DNA of 64,000 nucleotides, taken from assembly GCA_039105265.1 (NCBI GenBank), contig JAPFFF010000007.1, forward strand, positions 4,402,001 to 4,466,000, in the 5' to 3' direction. The stretch comes from Tritrichomonas musculus. Its lineage: Eukaryota; Parabasalia; Tritrichomonadida; Tritrichomonadidae. The translations under genes were made by a program, and so were the position numbers. Below are positions 47,893 through 59,800 of the stretch, in pieces (the first letter of the stretch is position 1; the number at the start of each line of letters is the position of its first letter). The notes below the pieces were generated by a model, which was given only the letters and a program-made list of their open reading frames with translations, searched no databases and had not been told where the DNA came from.

Positions 47893-49549
47893 TTACAATT
47901 TGCATCTCCTCTTTTTTTTAATATTTGGCGGAATGTCGACATGCTCGATGTCTCGTCCGATAAAAACGAGATTATTGTATTGTTCATCATTTGGATCGCT
48001 TCTTCCAATGACGATTTTTGTATTGTCGTTGTAATTCTTGAAATATTTGTTATTTGGCATGATTGCCACATTGAACAAATGCGGCGTATTCAAGCACCAT
48101 CCTTCACTTAATTCAGAGACGCTCGCTGGGATTGAAATGACTTCAATCAAAGAATTGGCAAACGCTTCTTTTTCAATTATCTGGAGTTCTGAATCATGGC
48201 CAATTTCGACATTCTTTAAATCGTTGCACCCAGCGAATGCTTGCATGCAAATCTGCTTCACTGAATCGGGAATGAAAATGCTGTCGATTTGCGTTTCAGA
48301 GAAAACATTTTCATTAATTATTGAAATTTTTGAGTCTTTTGAGATTTCAACGTGTTTAAGCTCCGAGCAAGAATAGAATGCAAATTTCTCAATATTTGCA
48401 ACACTAGATGGAAGAGAAATGCTTTCAATCAACGAAAAATAAAATGCATATTTTCCGATTGTTTTGATGAGGAATTTCGATGCTTTCAAGTTGTTCACAG
48501 AATGCAAAAGCATATGAACCAATGTGGGTAACACTTGATGGAATATCAATTGCTTTAATTAATGAGTCAGAAAAAGCATAATTTGAAATGCTTTTGATGT
48601 TTTTCGGAATGTCAAATGAATCGATGTCTCGCCTCACAAAAAGAAGGACATCAAAAACATCACTGTTTTTGTCACTCTTGCCAAGAATTGCCTTATCTTC
48701 AAAATACAATATATTTTGCTTTTCATTCGCTGTTACTTGGATTTCTGTCAACCTTGGCGTCTGCGAACACCATCCGTCCTCCAGAACGGTTAAACTCGAT
48801 GGTATTGAAATGCTTTCAATTCTCGAAAAAGCAAAAATTTTTTTGCCAATCGTTTGAAGTTCCGAATCTGGCCCAATCTGAAGACGTTGAAGTTGACTGA
48901 AGCTAAATGCATTACTACGAATATCAGTAACATGCGACGGAATGAAAATTTCTTTGATTGACAATTCTGAAAACGCGAATGATGAAATTGTTCTGATATT
49001 TGGTGGAATGTCGATGCTTGTGAGATCTCGGCTTGCAAAAATAAGTTGGTCATATTCATCTTGGTTGGTGTCACTTCGGCCAATGATGATTTTATTATTT
49101 TTTTCATAATTTTTGAAATATTGATTATTTGGATCAATTGTAACATTGATCAAATTTGGGGTTTTTGCACACCATCCTTCTCTTAATTCGGAAACGCTTG
49201 CTGGAATAAAAATATTCTCAAGATGAGAACCATAAAATGCTTTTTTTTCGATAATTCGTAGTGCTGAATTCTCAGAAAATTTAATTGACTTGATATCTGA
49301 ATATTTAAATGAGTATTCTATTATACTTGTTACTTCGTATTCTTGATTTTGGTATTTGATTGACTCTGGAATTAAAATATTTCCAATTATATGTACATTA
49401 TCTATTATCGATGCTGTTCTGTCATCCTCATTTATTTCATAGATAAGGTAATCTTCCTGTATTTTAATAGCTTTTTTGTTTGCTTGTTCTTCTTTCACTT
49501 TTTCTTCTTTAGGTTGCTGATAATTCATTTTTTCTATTTTAACGATCAT
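47893..49549 (-). pseudogene. BspA-like LRR gene with a frameshift
   Basis: Two overlapping minus-strand open frames (48425-49549, 374 codons; 47893-48549, 218 codons) together carry one continuous BspA-like repeat series. The shift lies near 48430-48500, after FAFCEQLESIEIP in the first frame; the second frame continues IGKYAFYFSLIESISLP. The N-terminus is complete (KKAIKIQEDYLIYEINEDDRTASIID, like the gene at 14752). Three copies of a larger module follow (EGWCAKTPNLINVTIDPNN, KIIIGRSD, LIFASRDLTSIDIPPNI). The 3' end stops abruptly after IDIPPNI with KKKRRCKL, so it may also be truncated. A sequencing error at the shift is possible. Confidence 0.8.
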
Positions 49550-49645
49550 TTCGCACTCAATTTTTTTTTTTTAAAAAAAAAAAAAAAAGAATAGAATCAT
49601 TGAATTTATAAAAAAATGATTTTATTTAGTAATTCACATTTTCAA

Positions 49646-51769
49646 TCAAATATTTCCCAAACCATCGTAAAAATATGAGTTAATTTCCTTTCTTCTATCT
49701 TTAATTTCAAGTTTTTTCTTCTTTGTTTGATTTTCTATATTATTTCCATAGTAAACGAGATTGATTTCTCTTAAATGTTCATACATTTTATGATAAACAA
49801 TTGAATTTTTTAAGTTCATTTTATCAATAATATTTAATACGCTTTGAAGTACCGAATTACCAAAATCTTTATCAATATCAATAAATTTCTGTTTCAATTC
49901 CAAATAATTGAGTGGCTCATACATTTTAATTACAACCAATGATAACAATAAAAGTGAATAAAAAATTTTTTTTCTTGATGATTTTACAAGCAACTCAATT
50001 GTTCTTTCAACATTAGAAATTTTAGCTTCTTCATAAAAATAAATATGAGTTAGATTAAACATTGCTACAGAATCATTCTTTTTAGAAATTGCTTCTTCAA
50101 AATATTCGATTGCGTCATAAACATTTCTTGAAGCTTCTTTAATTGTCTTACAAATCACTCCCAAATTGTTTTTCGCGCATTGATGATTGAAACAAGAAGC
50201 TTCTTTAAAATAATGAATAGCTTTTTCAATATTATAATCTACATACAGACCTTCATAATAAATACAGCCAAGTAAAAATTGTGCATCAGCATAATTGTGT
50301 TCCGCAGCAAGAGATAAATAATAAATAGCTTTATTTATGTTACGTGAAACATATTCGTTATCATAATAAAGTAATCCTAGATTAAATTGAGCTTTTGTAT
50401 GATTCTTTTTTGCAGCTTTTGAGTAGAAATCAATAGCTTTATTAATATCATAGAAATTATAGTATTTTTTTGAGAAAATTACACCAAGATTAAATAATGC
50501 TTCTGAATTTCCTTGTTTAGCGGCCATTGAAAAATAATAAATAGCCTTATGAGTATCTTGTTTTACATATTGGCCATCAAAATACATAAGGCCAAGATTA
50601 AATTGAGAATGAGAAAGATTTTGTTCAGCAGCAAGTGAATAATAATGAATTGCTTTTTGAATGTCACGAGGAACAAATAAGCCTTTGAAATACATGTAAC
50701 CAAGAGTATTTTGTGCATGCTTTTCATTCTGATCAGCTGCAAGCTTGTAATAATGAAATGCTTTACTTAAATCTCGTGGAACACCATCGCCAATAAAATA
50801 AAAGTTTGCAAGATTATGTTGCGCAGATGCGTGGTTTTGATTGGCAGCAAGTGTATAATAATAAATTGCTTTTTCTACATTTCTTGGCCTACATGTATTA
50901 TAAATTACACCAAGATCATATAGTGCTTCTACTTCATTTTGTGTGGCTGCCAATTCAAAATAATAAATTGCTTTTTTAATGTCTTTTTGAACAAATTCTC
51001 CACTTCTATAAATAACACCAAGCGCTTCTTGCGCATCTTTATCATTTTGTTCAGCTGCTCGTGTATAATAGTAAACTGCTTTGTTATAATCTGGAGAAAT
51101 ATATAAGCCAAACATGAAAATTTGACCAAGGTAAAATAATGATCTATGATGATTTTGTTTTGATGCTAATGAAAAGTAATGAATTGATTTGATAATGTTA
51201 ACAGGAACATATTCATTTCTAATATAAATTAGACCAAGATAAAATTGAGCTAATGTATGATTTTGATTTGCTGCAAGTGTAAAATAAAATATTGCTTTTT
51301 TAATATCATTTTGAACAAATTCGCTTGAATAATAAATTAGACCAAGACTGTATTGTGAATAAATGTGGTTTTGGTTAGCAGCAAGTGTAAAATAATAAAT
51401 TGCTTTGTTAATATCATGTAGAATTGTAGAATCTTTAGAATAAATTAAGCCAAGTTGAAGTTCAGATTCTGTAAAATGTTGATTTGCTGCAAGTGTAAAA
51501 TAATAAATTGCTTTGTTAATATCATTTTGAATGAATTTGCTTGAATAATAAATTTCACCAATATTGTATTGTAATCCAACATGATTTTGATTAGCAGTAA
51601 ATTTATAATAATAAATTGATTTAATAATTTTACGTGGATTAATAAAATCTTCACCATAAATGAGACCAAGATAATACTGTGAAATAATATGGTTTTGGTT
51701 AGCAGCAAGTTCTAAATAATAAATTGCTTTATTTATATCATAAGGGATATCTTTTCCTCTGTAATACAT
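49646..51769 (-). CDS. Sel1-like repeat protein, 3' part of a broken kinase-Sel1 gene
   Basis: About 707 codons made of some 17 Sel1-like (TPR-type) repeats of ~36 residues, with the pattern NINKAIYYLSLAAEHNYADAQ then LGCIYYEG. The listed start (MYYRGKD) lies inside a repeat. The same frame is open further upstream to about 51900 and encodes another repeat (KRDPQKVYHYYTLAANQ). It continues from the kinase frame across an A10 run, so the natural start is that of the kinase gene. Sel1 arrays serve as protein-binding scaffolds; kinase-Sel1 fusions are common in trichomonads. The C-terminal ~110 residues are helical without repeats. Confidence 0.75.
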   Translation of the reverse strand: MYYRGKDIPYDINKAIYYLELAANQNHIISQYYLGLIYGEDFINPRKIIKSIYYYKFTANQNHVGLQYNIGEIYYSSKFIQNDINKAIYYFTLAANQHFTESELQLGLIYSKDSTILHDINKAIYYFTLAANQNHIYSQYSLGLIYYSSEFVQNDIKKAIFYFTLAANQNHTLAQFYLGLIYIRNEYVPVNIIKSIHYFSLASKQNHHRSLFYLGQIFMFGLYISPDYNKAVYYYTRAAEQNDKDAQEALGVIYRSGEFVQKDIKKAIYYFELAATQNEVEALYDLGVIYNTCRPRNVEKAIYYYTLAANQNHASAQHNLANFYFIGDGVPRDLSKAFHYYKLAADQNEKHAQNTLGYMYFKGLFVPRDIQKAIHYYSLAAEQNLSHSQFNLGLMYFDGQYVKQDTHKAIYYFSMAAKQGNSEALFNLGVIFSKKYYNFYDINKAIDFYSKAAKKNHTKAQFNLGLLYYDNEYVSRNINKAIYYLSLAAEHNYADAQFLLGCIYYEGLYVDYNIEKAIHYFKEASCFNHQCAKNNLGVICKTIKEASRNVYDAIEYFEEAISKKNDSVAMFNLTHIYFYEEAKISNVERTIELLVKSSRKKIFYSLLLLSLVVIKMYEPLNYLELKQKFIDIDKDFGNSVLQSVLNIIDKMNLKNSIVYHKMYEHLREINLVYYGNNIENQTKKKKLEIKDRRKEINSYFYDGLGNI

Positions 51770-51864
51770 GAGCCCTAAACTAAATTGTCCATCTGAGTCA
51801 TTTTGATTTGCAGCAAGTGTATAATAATGATATACTTTTTGTGGATCACGTTTAATATACTTAT

Positions 51865-52956
51865 CTATATTATATATATTTCCAAGAAAAGTATAATCTT
51901 TTTTTTTTCATTTGATAATGAAACGCATTTTTCTAAAAAATCGATCAAATCTTGTTCTTTCTTCCCTTGAGGTGGAATTTTAATTAGAAAATCAAAATAA
52001 AACTGATAAATTATTGAATTCAACGATGGTCTCGAATTGGGATCTATGTATAAACATGTCAAATAAAAAAAATTTTGAGGATTACTATATATTAATGAAT
52101 TTTTTCCTTCTACATTAATATAGACTTTTTGGTTGTCTCCTTCTTTTTTCTGGAATAGAAGAAAGCACATCAAACATCCTACCAAATAAATATCAGATTT
52201 ATAAGTGAACAATTGGCCAGATTTAATTTCAGGCGGAAGATTTTCAAAATTGAAATCAAAAGTTTCTTGCTCGTCAATTTTGATTAATCTATCAAGATCA
52301 ATTAACTTCATCTCTTTATTCTTATCAATAATGATGTTATTTAAATGCAAATCACGATAAACACATTTTTTTGAATGAATATATTTGATTGTTAAAAGCA
52401 GGCTAAAAACAATGTTAACTTTTTCATATTGATTCAGTTTGGTTAAGTCATATTTATCTAATGTTTGACCATCAATGAATTCGATTATAAGATAAATAAC
52501 ATGTCTCTGAGATGAATTTAATTCAAAATAGCCGTAATAATGAACTATGAATGGAATTTGAAATTTTAAATGATTTTTTCTTTCTTTTTCAATTTGTTCG
52601 ATTATGTCATTAAATGGGATTTTTAGTGCAAATATCCTTTCCATTTTGATGTAATAGATTAATTCAACTGAAGCTGAACTGCCTCTTCCTATTTCTCTTA
52701 GGCTGATGTAACACATGTTTGATTTGTCTATTTTTTCACTGATTTCATCTAATTCAATATTTATTTTACGATTTTCATAACCTTTTCTTATTAGGAATCC
52801 GCTTAAGCAATTGACAATTATATTCCAAAATGAGATGAGCTCTTTGTTAATGATCTGAAATGCATCTGAAAATTTCTGGATTTCATATAAAAAAATTGAA
52901 TCATCTAATGATGAATTAGATCCAATGATGGGTCGATTTTTTAAAAAATATTGCAT
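51865..52956 (-). CDS. Protein kinase domain with altered motifs, frame lost before Sel1 repeats
   Basis: A 363-codon kinase frame. Visible motifs are the Gly loop IGRGSSASVEL, the ATP lysine in FALKIPF, the catalytic loop YRDLHLNNIII (HRDLKxxN in active kinases, so His to Tyr and Lys to His), the metal motif LIDLDRL (DFG replaced by DLD), and an APE-like LPPEIKSG. The catalytic Asp, Asn and metal Asp remain, so activity is uncertain. The frame ends at a short tail (IILFLEIYII) right after a run of ten A's on the coding strand (51899-51908). The neighbouring frame continues into Sel1 repeats. Upstream, an in-frame TAA separates it from 91 more codons (52996-53271). Confidence 0.75.
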   Translation of the reverse strand: MQYFLKNRPIIGSNSSLDDSIFLYEIQKFSDAFQIINKELISFWNIIVNCLSGFLIRKGYENRKINIELDEISEKIDKSNMCYISLREIGRGSSASVELIYYIKMERIFALKIPFNDIIEQIEKERKNHLKFQIPFIVHYYGYFELNSSQRHVIYLIIEFIDGQTLDKYDLTKLNQYEKVNIVFSLLLTIKYIHSKKCVYRDLHLNNIIIDKNKEMKLIDLDRLIKIDEQETFDFNFENLPPEIKSGQLFTYKSDIYLVGCLMCFLLFQKKEGDNQKVYINVEGKNSLIYSNPQNFFYLTCLYIDPNSRPSLNSIIYQFYFDFLIKIPPQGKKEQDLIDFLEKCVSLSNEKKKIILFLEIYII

Positions 52957-52995
52957 CGAATCATTATGCTTAGTAAGGAAATTGGATTTTTGAGT

Positions 52996-53271
52996 TTAGT
53001 CACATATTATTAAATTGTAATCAAAGCAAACGATAAAATGCATTTTTCCTCCTTCTATATATTCATCTATAACTAGGATCTTTGAATTATTTTGAAATTG
53101 CAATATTTCATATTCATTTTGATCATCAATCCAATAAAAGTGCAAATTATATAAAATATGGTTTAAAAACTTATTCACTGTTTTGATTTTTTTACTTTCG
53201 AGAGTTTTTTTGAACACAGAAAAAACATTATGCATAAGAAGAAATGACCAGATTTTTTGGAAAATTTTCAT
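52996..53271 (-). pseudogene. 5' fragment of the kinase-Sel1 gene
   Basis: A 91-codon open frame (MKIFQKIWSFLLMHNVF start) in the same frame as the kinase, separated from it by one TAA and thirteen further open codons. It probably encoded the N-terminal region of the same protein. No domain is recognised. Confidence 0.5.
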
Positions 53272-53801
53272 TCAATTTTTTTTCAATTGAAAAAAGTACA
53301 AAATTTTGGAAAATCGCATTCAATTTTTTTTCCCCGACGGTTTAATAGAAAATGGTATGAGGATAAAAAAAATAAAAAAGTTACTTAAAAACCTGATTAT
53401 TTTTATTAAAACTTTAAAATTACCTTTTTTAGTGACGGAACAGTATAAATTTGTTCATTTTAGTCTGATAAACGATAGAGCTAGTATTAATAAAAGTATT
53501 CCGCCATGAAAATAGAGTAAAACAAAAAAGGATTCCATCAATATTAAGGGTAAAAAAGGAAAAATGCATAGTGAAAAACTTTAATAAAAGCAGAATACAT
53601 GGATCAAATGCTATAATGCCATCATTAAAATCATACTCGTAAACATTTTTTGGCATATAAGTAAGTAAAATGTTATATAAAAAGTTGAAATATTCTTAAG
53701 TCTGTAAAAAAAAAAAAACGTAAAATTTAATGTTTATCAAGAGAAATTTACTATTTTATTTAAAAATAAATAATATTAAAAAAAACCATAAAAAAAAAAA
53801 A
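53272..53801. other. Intergenic region
   Basis: About 530 AT-rich bases with long A/T runs. A ~30-base segment around the start codon of the 5' fragment (near 53250-53282) is imperfectly repeated at about 53303-53335. Small open frames on both strands have no family features and are not called. Confidence 0.4.
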
Positions 53802-56800
53802 TCATTCGTCATCATATTGAAGTTCCTTTTCTATATCGAAATCATCAGCGAACAAAGATCGAATAAACATAAAAATTCCACACAAAGCGTCGAAAACTCC
53901 TCCGGCACCGCAAAACGCAGACTTCCAGACAGCCTTCAGTGGATTCTTATCAGCCAGCAAGCAGTGAATGAAGACGCCGAGACCGTTAAAAACTGACATA
54001 AAAAGTGACGTGAATCCCCAAATGATTGGCGACTTTGGGTCCTTCAGACGAAGATTTTCTTGTCCACCGAAAAAGTGACAAACACAACGAATGTAGTCGG
54101 TTATATTTTCCAGAAAGCCGAACACGAAAGAGAAAATAGAAAAGCAGCCAAACTTCTGGAAAAACTGCCGCTCGAGCAGTGAATAAGGCGAACCGAAAAT
54201 GTTCAATGAAAAGATGAATTTCGAAACATTTTTGATGACAAAAGTAAGTTTACTTCTTCTTGTTTTCAGCTCAGAATCAGCATTTTTAAAGAGTTTCTTT
54301 TGAAGATCAATTTCTTCAATTTCGATCTTTTTAATGTCGATGTGATAAGGCTTCGCCGATGGAATAATTCTGAGAAATTGAGGGAAGTAAGGTGAAATTT
54401 TTTGACCTACTTCAAATGAAAACCAAATTGAAATGGGATCAATTTTCACTTTTTCAATCAAACCGTCATTTAAGAAATTGTTCAATAGATCAAGGCCATT
54501 TGAATAATCAATGCCGTTTTCATCATCTTTGATGCAATAACGTATTTTTCCATTCAAATTTTGATCGTTCAAAAATAGTGAGGCAAAAAAGGTCAAAAAA
54601 GAAAGGTCAAATTTGAAATAAAACGGTTTGATTGAAAAATCAATTTCTTGGATGTGGAAAGGAGAAAATAAGTTCTTCACTGAAAGCTTCATGAATTCGT
54701 GTCTCTCTTTCGTGCCAACGACCAATTGTCGATTGAAATTACGAACTTCTATCGTTCCCAACGATAGGAAGAATTGATTCAGGTCAACGTCGAGGCTCTC
54801 GTTCTCAATGAGAGATGATGATGATGTTTGATTGACCAAAAAACGGACGGTTTTCATGTGAAGTGAAAGTGCCATTTCAGGACTTTGTTCGAACAATGAA
54901 AAAGTGACATCATTCATGAATGCCTCAATTGCAAATCCAATTTTTGACTCCTCATTTTCGATGTAACTTTGTGTCCTCTCAATTTTTGAATGGCCATTCA
55001 AAAAGCCAAATTTGTATCTCTCAATTTCATCAAGTGAGTCTGAAACAACGATTTCTCTGATCATTGAACCAGAGGCCAATTTATGCTCCTCGATATAAAA
55101 CAGCTCTTTTCTCAAGTCAAGGTTGTCAGCTTCGTTTTCATCTTGAGCAATTTCTTCACAAATTAATTTTTGAATGCCTATTTGGCTGATAGAGAAAGGA
55201 TCGTTTGTGAATGAAATTGATTTATTTTGGCTGTTTAATTTGAATGACTGCGCAATTGGTGTCGCATGCATCCGATGTGAAGGTGCATAAAGATAGGCTG
55301 TTTTCGGTTTGAACTCTTTGCTCTCAATTTTTAACGTATAATTTGAGAGGTTTACAAATCTGCAAGGGAAAGTTTTGGCAAAAGAAAAAGTGATCATTTT
55401 TGAGACACTTCTTTTCTTGTTTTTAACCGAGACTTCAATTGGCATGAAGAATCCTGCTGCCACCACTTTTTGTGAGCAGATGTCATTGAAATTGAAATAA
55501 AAAGAACGGTTAGAAATATTATTACTGTTAATCAAGCTGTTCGCTTTAGAGCTAAAAGACAAGTTAAACAGCTGCGGCTTAGATTGCTGACTTTTAATTT
55601 TCTTAGAATTTAACGGCTCTTCAACTGAAAAATTGAAATTGAAGGACGATTCAATTTCATTCAATTCTTTAATTTTGTCTTTTTCTATCAAAAAGTTCTT
55701 CGAATTTGGCAGATAAATCATCAAGTTACAGCCTGTATCGTTTTTAACGGTTATATACGGACTAACCGTCAAAATTTCAATGTTGTAATACGGGTACTTT
55801 TTAATGCTCCTTTTAAGTGTGAAAGGATAGGCAACCCTTTCGTCATTAATTGAATACAAAACGATCAATTCGTCCTCATTTTTGTGGTTCTCTTTTTCAT
55901 TCAAAATTATTTCAGAGAAACCGAATTCTTCAGAAGTTGTCAAGAAGACTCTCGAAATGAATTTCTTGTGTGGAGAGAAAGCGAAATCATTATCGCAAGT
56001 CAGTGGGAAGCAGTTAATTTTATCGGGCGAAATCAAAAGATTCTGAATCTTTGATTTGATGATCGTTGAAGGTGAAAAAATTAACGTCTTAACCGATTCT
56101 GAATCCACTTTTTCAATGACCTGAACACGAAGCACAAAAGGAAGATCGAAGTCATAAACAGACTTCAATTTGTACGATATGAATTTTTTCACCTTTACTT
56201 CAGAAATGTTGATCGTCTGTGCAGGAAATAGAATGCTTTCAACCGTCGCATTCGGATTATTGGCGATGTTCAACGTGAACTCTGATTTTGAGTATCGCTT
56301 GTACGAAACTCGGTTGATTTTGATGTCAAACGGGCACTCGTTGATGATGTAATATTCTGGCTGAATGACGATAGATCTTTTTGTCACTTTTACAAAATAT
56401 ACGTTATTTAACAGACAACTTGAATTCACAATTTGACCATTGATTTTAAAAGTACCCGAAATAACCGGCAATTTGTGAATAACCGATTTTGACTTCACTT
56501 GATATTTTTTGAATTTGTATTCAATTTTGAAATCGGTTTCGGTTTTGTTCACAATTGTGAAAACATACGTTATTTTCAATTGATTCTTTTCATTCAGATA
56601 CAAAAGGAGCTCGTCTTCCAAATGCTCGAAGATTACTTTCATCTCTCCTTTGTTGTCAAAGTTCTCACGTTTTATCGGAATTGTTCCGTGTGAAAAAGTG
56701 AGCTCAAAGTCTTCGTCATCGAAAAAGTCGTGAAATGAAAAAGTCGACTTTTCAGAAATTTTGCCAAATTTCGTTGTGAAGCAATGGTCGGTTTTATTGA

Positions 56801-59800
56801 TGATTGTCAAGAATTCCTTTTTGTCATCAGAAATGCTTTTTAGACAATTAAACGACTCGTTATCAAACCAGAACGAAACAGGCGAATTAATCAGCATTTT
56901 GGCATCAAATAATTTATCGTCATTATTGAATAGGCATTGAAATTTAACCTCATCAATTCTCAAAATTTCAGAACGAGCAAACCAAGTTGAATAGAGAAAA
57001 GCCGACACGCTGCACTTCATATTCAGCTCGTAATTCAAAAAGCTCGCAAAAATTTGATTGACGCTAAATTGAACAGACTTATTTAATAGCAAACAACGAA
57101 CAGTGCTGATTTTGAATTGCGTCAGGATGTCAACTAGTGAAAGCTGAATGTTCCAGAGATTGAGTGACAAATGAGGAAGTGAATTTGCAATCTTCATCAA
57201 TTTCTCAATCAGATGAAGAGATGAAAAATCGCAATCAATAAGCGGAATGCTCATTTGCCACTGGTTGTCTCCATACACTTCAATGTATGGAATTGAGAGA
57301 AACCGTTCATTTCCATAGTAAATTTCAAAGTCATTCATTTCCATTGAAATTGACACTTTTGAACCGTCAAAATAAAGAGATGACCTCAAGTTAATAAACA
57401 GCATATCGTCCCTCTCAAAACTCATTTCACTTTCTTCATTCAAATTAGTGTTTGAATTCATATTTGGCTCTTCATCAATATTATCGTAAATCGACAAAGT
57501 AGGATGAATGACATTTTTACCGGTAAGGTCAAATTGAAGGCCAATTGTCGTTGGCATTATTCTAACATCCAATGTGAGCGGTTCGGTGATGTGAAATGGA
57601 AAATGCAAGAAATATTGAAGCAATGACGTTATTCTATAGAAATCAATTTCAATGTAGTCAAAATTGAGAGCAGCTGAAAAATAATGACGTGTCAAATCAA
57701 AAGAAATCGAAATTGGATCCTTTTTCTTAAGGTTAACGTACACAATTTCTAAAGACTCAATCATGACATCTCCTCCGAATGCACAATCTGACATTTGAAT
57801 GTAAATCAATGCATTTTCGCAGTAAACCAGGTCTTCTATCAAAATTGAATCGGCTTTGATCGACCAGTCAAGAACAAAATCAACTGGAAAAACTTCCTTG
57901 ATTTTCCAACGGTTGTTAAAGGCCAATCCAAAAATTTCATGAAGAAAAATAAGTTCCAAGTCGCCGAAATCAACGTAAATATTTATCGTTTTCAAAAGTC
58001 CTATCGTTCCCGTAACGTCCTGGTTTTTAATGAGCGGTTTATGGCACAAATTGATGCAGTTAACAAAGCATTTAAGGTGAATCAAATCATCCTTCGAACT
58101 GTCGCAATAACCGCTAAAATTGGTAACAGTGTAATCTATCGGCTCTTCAATCCAATCAAATGATAAGTCGACCGATAAAGTTTTCATCAAAAATGAGAAG
58201 TTGGCGGTTAGAGGGGTTAATTCAATCAATGACATCACATCTCTCGGCAGAATTGCAAGCATCTTCATCATTAAGAAGGTAACTTTTTCTGTGATTAAAT
58301 GTTTGGTCTTTAAATCAAAACTGATGTTGTTGATTTCTAGCAAATCTTCAAAAGTGACTTTATTAACGGTCGCCTTCAAATTGAAATCTTCGAGAAAACC
58401 GCCAAATTGAACAGTGTCGATAACAAACGTCAACAATTTGTGTTGTGATGAAGGCAAATCGAGTGACAATGTTATCGTTGGAATTCCGCCTGTTATTTCA
58501 ATTTCGCTGAATAATTTTGGCAGTTTAAAAGACGACTTTTTGATAGGGTTTGATTCAATTTCATCAAAAATTTTCAATAGCTCAGAAAAGACGCCTTTCA
58601 ATTCTTTGATTTCATTCCAGTTACTTTGAAAGAACAAAGGTGAAATAAAGACCAATATTTTCTTCTGACTAATCATGAAAATTGTGTGAATTGAAATTTC
58701 TGTTGTCAGAATTTTTTCAATGTTTGAATTGCCAAAAATGAGGCTTGCATTTGTCATGTCAAATATCAAGTCACTTTTTCTGAAGATTTTGCGAACATTG
58801 CCTGTCAATTTTGACTTGGCATTAATTGACTGTTGCTTGTTCTCGAGTTCGAGTTGCTGCTGCTGCCTTTGTATCAGCAACTTGTCATAAACAAAAGTCA
58901 ATTGAAAAGGATCATTGAGCAAGAATGACAATTGGCAGTTGTCCATATTGAAATCGATATCGATCTTCTCAAAAAGTGAACACAAAGGTGAATCTTGGCT
59001 GATATCGAACAAAGCACTCAATTCTAACCGACTTTTCAGATCATCAACTGCTTCTTCATTAGAAAATAAAATTGAAAAAATTTCTTCCAAATCAATCTTA
59101 TTCAAAAAGTTGAAAAACTCGTTTTTTGACATCACAAAAACTTCATTTTTGATTGTTGCATTTATTTTCATGATTGTCAAATCATCAAGAATGCTGTTGT
59201 CGTTTGGATCCTTAATTTTCTTATTCATAAAATTATTATGAACACGATAAGCCTGACTAAAGAAAGCAGCAGAGAAATTGAAGCCTTGAGTTCCATTTTC
59301 AACTGATTCAATTATTTTGTTATTTTCACTGTCTCTTAATTTGAAAGATGAAAAATTAAATCCAAAATTAAGACTCTCAAAATCGTCAATAAACATCGAG
59401 ATATTTGGATTCAATAATGATAATGACAAGTAATAATCATTGTCATTTTTTTCATACATATGCAAATTTGTAATGACCTTTGAAAAAGTTATGCCAACAA
59501 AAGATCTCTTCAGGAAGAAAATTATAAGGTTCGGCAAGTCCATTTCTACAAACTCAAGTGCTTTGTAGACATCTTCTCTCGTAAGAGGCTTCCTCGACCA
59601 CTTCTTCCTCATCAGCTCAGCCATGTAACGGAAAAGAGTGATCTGGTGGTAGGTCAGCGTGTGGTCTAGACGATTGAGAAGAATGGGATTGAATGGCTTG
59701 TTCTTGAAGCTCTGCCAGATTTTAAGATACTGGCTGCGCTTGATAAAGCTTGGAATGAACTGGCCAAGAATCGGATTGGCGCTGTTTTCTGACGAAGATC

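Noticed and set aside
53306-53656. Small open frames on both strands between the kinase and VPS13 genes
   Set aside because: Low-complexity Lys/Phe/Leu-rich translations, overlapping each other, without start context or family features.
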